Assembly (NCBI GenBank): GCA_013359135.1
Contig: JABWCN010000005.1
Span: forward strand, 1-64,000
Reading direction: 5' to 3'
From: Pseudobdellovibrionaceae bacterium
GTDB taxonomy: Bacteria; Bdellovibrionota; Bdellovibrionia; Bdellovibrionales; Bdellovibrionaceae
DNA length: 64,000 nucleotides
The translations under genes were made by a program, and so were the position numbers. A model generated the notes under the pieces. That model did no database searches. It was not told the DNA's origin and was given only the letters and a program-made list of their open reading frames with translations. The stretch's first letter is position 1. Each line of letters starts with the position of its first letter. Positions 63,317 through 64,000 of this stretch are shown one piece after another.

Positions 63317-64000
63317 TCAAGTTGCTTTTTTATATTGAATTGGTTGAGATTCACTCTTTTCATCTACATGCGATAGAGCTAGCCTCAAAGTCCTTACAGT
63401 TAGTTTAATTTGATTTTGATAAGATTCTATAGTTTTATTCAATTCTTGGACTTTGTTTCGGTAAGTTTCAATTTCTGCCTTGGAAATATCATTCTTACGT
63501 TGCAATTCTAAAAGTAACTCGTCTTTTGACTTGATAACAGCTTGCTTTTCAGCCTTTAATAATTCTAGTCTGTTTTCCAGTTCTCTTTCTCTGATTCTTA
63601 TTTTCTTGAAGTCTGTCTTAATTCGTAATTCAAGCTCTTCAATTTTTTCTTTTAATTTAGAGTTTTCACTGTCTTTATACAATAGTGAACCTTTAAGAAT
63701 CATAAGCTCATTCTTAGATTCAGTTTTAATATCTTGATTCTCTCTCTCTAAATTCGAAATCTTAATTGTATACTCTTCAGCTTTATTTCTAATAATCTCA
63801 GCTGCAGTGATGATTTCATCGTTTTCCTGTCTTAATCTTTCAATTTCTTTTTCTAAATCTAATATTCGATTTTGGGCAATTCTTAAATTTTCTGCCTGAT
63901 AAAGACTTGCATCAATAGAAACTTGGCTAGAATTTCCCTTGAAGTTTTTCTGAGTTCCTATGAAAACTTTTTCTTCTTTTTCAACGACTGGCTCTAAGTT
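63317..64000 (-). CDS. Coiled-coil protein, 3' end (gene begins beyond the window)
   Basis: 228 residues are visible; the frame stays open to base 64000 with no start in view, so the 5' end is outside. The sequence is a long alpha-helical coiled coil with Glu/Lys/Ile/Leu heptads (for example EKEIERLRQENDEI) and no Cys or Trp. Its end touches the phosphoesterase gene, so the two are probably co-transcribed. Scaffold-type proteins look like this; the function cannot be read. Confidence 0.75.
   Translation of the reverse strand, partial: NLEPVVEKEEKVFIGTQKNFKGNSSQVSIDASLYQAENLRIAQNRILDLEKEIERLRQENDEIITAAEIIRNKAEEYTIKISNLERENQDIKTESKNELMILKGSLLYKDSENSKLKEKIEELELRIKTDFKKIRIRERELENRLELLKAEKQAVIKSKDELLLELQRKNDISKAEIETYRNKVQELNKTIESYQNQIKLTVRTLRLALSHVDEKSESQPIQYKKAT

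Noticed and set aside
1-64000. tRNA, rRNA, CRISPR, insertion sequence, prophage or integron features
   Set aside because: Read through on both strands without finding any such pattern; a dedicated scan could still find a single divergent tRNA.

Overview
The window is AT-rich bacterial chromosome with tightly packed genes on both strands, many 1-4 bp gene overlaps, and a very large share of signal-peptide and lipoprotein genes. Several features point to a Bdellovibrionota-like bacterium (order Bdellovibrionales or a close relative). These are a 277-residue flagellin of the Bdellovibrio type, an FHA-GGDEF diguanylate cyclase with the architecture of the predation protein DgcB, GYF_2/PilZ proteins, and a solo CpaF-type ATPase. 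This assignment is inference from protein character; no rRNA is present. I saw no tRNA, rRNA, CRISPR array, insertion sequence, phage or integrase, so this reads as ordinary core chromosome with lineage-specific secreted proteins rather than a mobile island.

Layout. 1-8.1 kb: the 5' part of clpB (minus, runs off the left edge), a secreted unknown, a four-cysteine small protein, fliC with a long structured leader and a nine-codon upstream ORF, a secreted M14-like protein, a CNB-domain histidine kinase and gcdH. 8.2-16.3 kb: korA-korB (2-oxoacid:ferredoxin oxidoreductase), then on the minus strand a GYF-GYF-PilZ protein overlapping a VWA lipoprotein, a thioesterase and a phnD-phnC-phnE transporter. 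16.5-21.7 kb: a plus-strand run of HAD phosphatase, short RsmI-like methylase, HrpB helicase and GNAT-type acyltransferase. 21.7-36.3 kb, all minus: an HD-GYP protein; purH, a GYF/TPR protein, a secreted protein, yhaM-type exonuclease and cysE as one likely operon; mlaE-mlaF-mlaD with a long MlaD; alr; and a histidine kinase coupled to a receiver/degenerate-GGDEF protein.

36.4-49.8 kb: nadB, a lysophospholipase-like hydrolase and a lipoprotein; a secreted metzincin; a GMC oxidoreductase divergent from an AraC regulator; a three-gene minus-strand group (92-aa protein, cupredoxin-like protein, CpaF ATPase); a DUF808 membrane protein; two lipoproteins; and the NAD(P)HX repair enzyme. 50-57.3 kb: a MaoC hydratase, a PIN-PhoH ATPase, a second PilZ protein, and a plus-strand run of TonB-like protein, outer-membrane barrel, aminopeptidase lipoprotein and DUF3857/transglutaminase protein. 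57.3-64 kb: a 41-aa membrane protein with an FNR-like site upstream, a secreted caspase-like protein, an ECF sigma/anti-sigma/Spy-like trio, the FHA-GGDEF cyclase, an LpxH-like phosphoesterase and a coiled-coil protein cut by the right edge.

Themes. Cyclic-di-GMP genes recur (two GGDEF, one HD-GYP, two PilZ). Envelope biology dominates: lipid transport, secreted hydrolases, lipoproteins and cell-wall precursor supply. The most interesting leads are the MlaD with a predicted outer-membrane barrel, the FHA-GGDEF cyclase, the CpaF/cupredoxin group, the fliC leader with its coupled upstream ORF, and the small FNR-linked membrane protein that is too short for routine gene calling.
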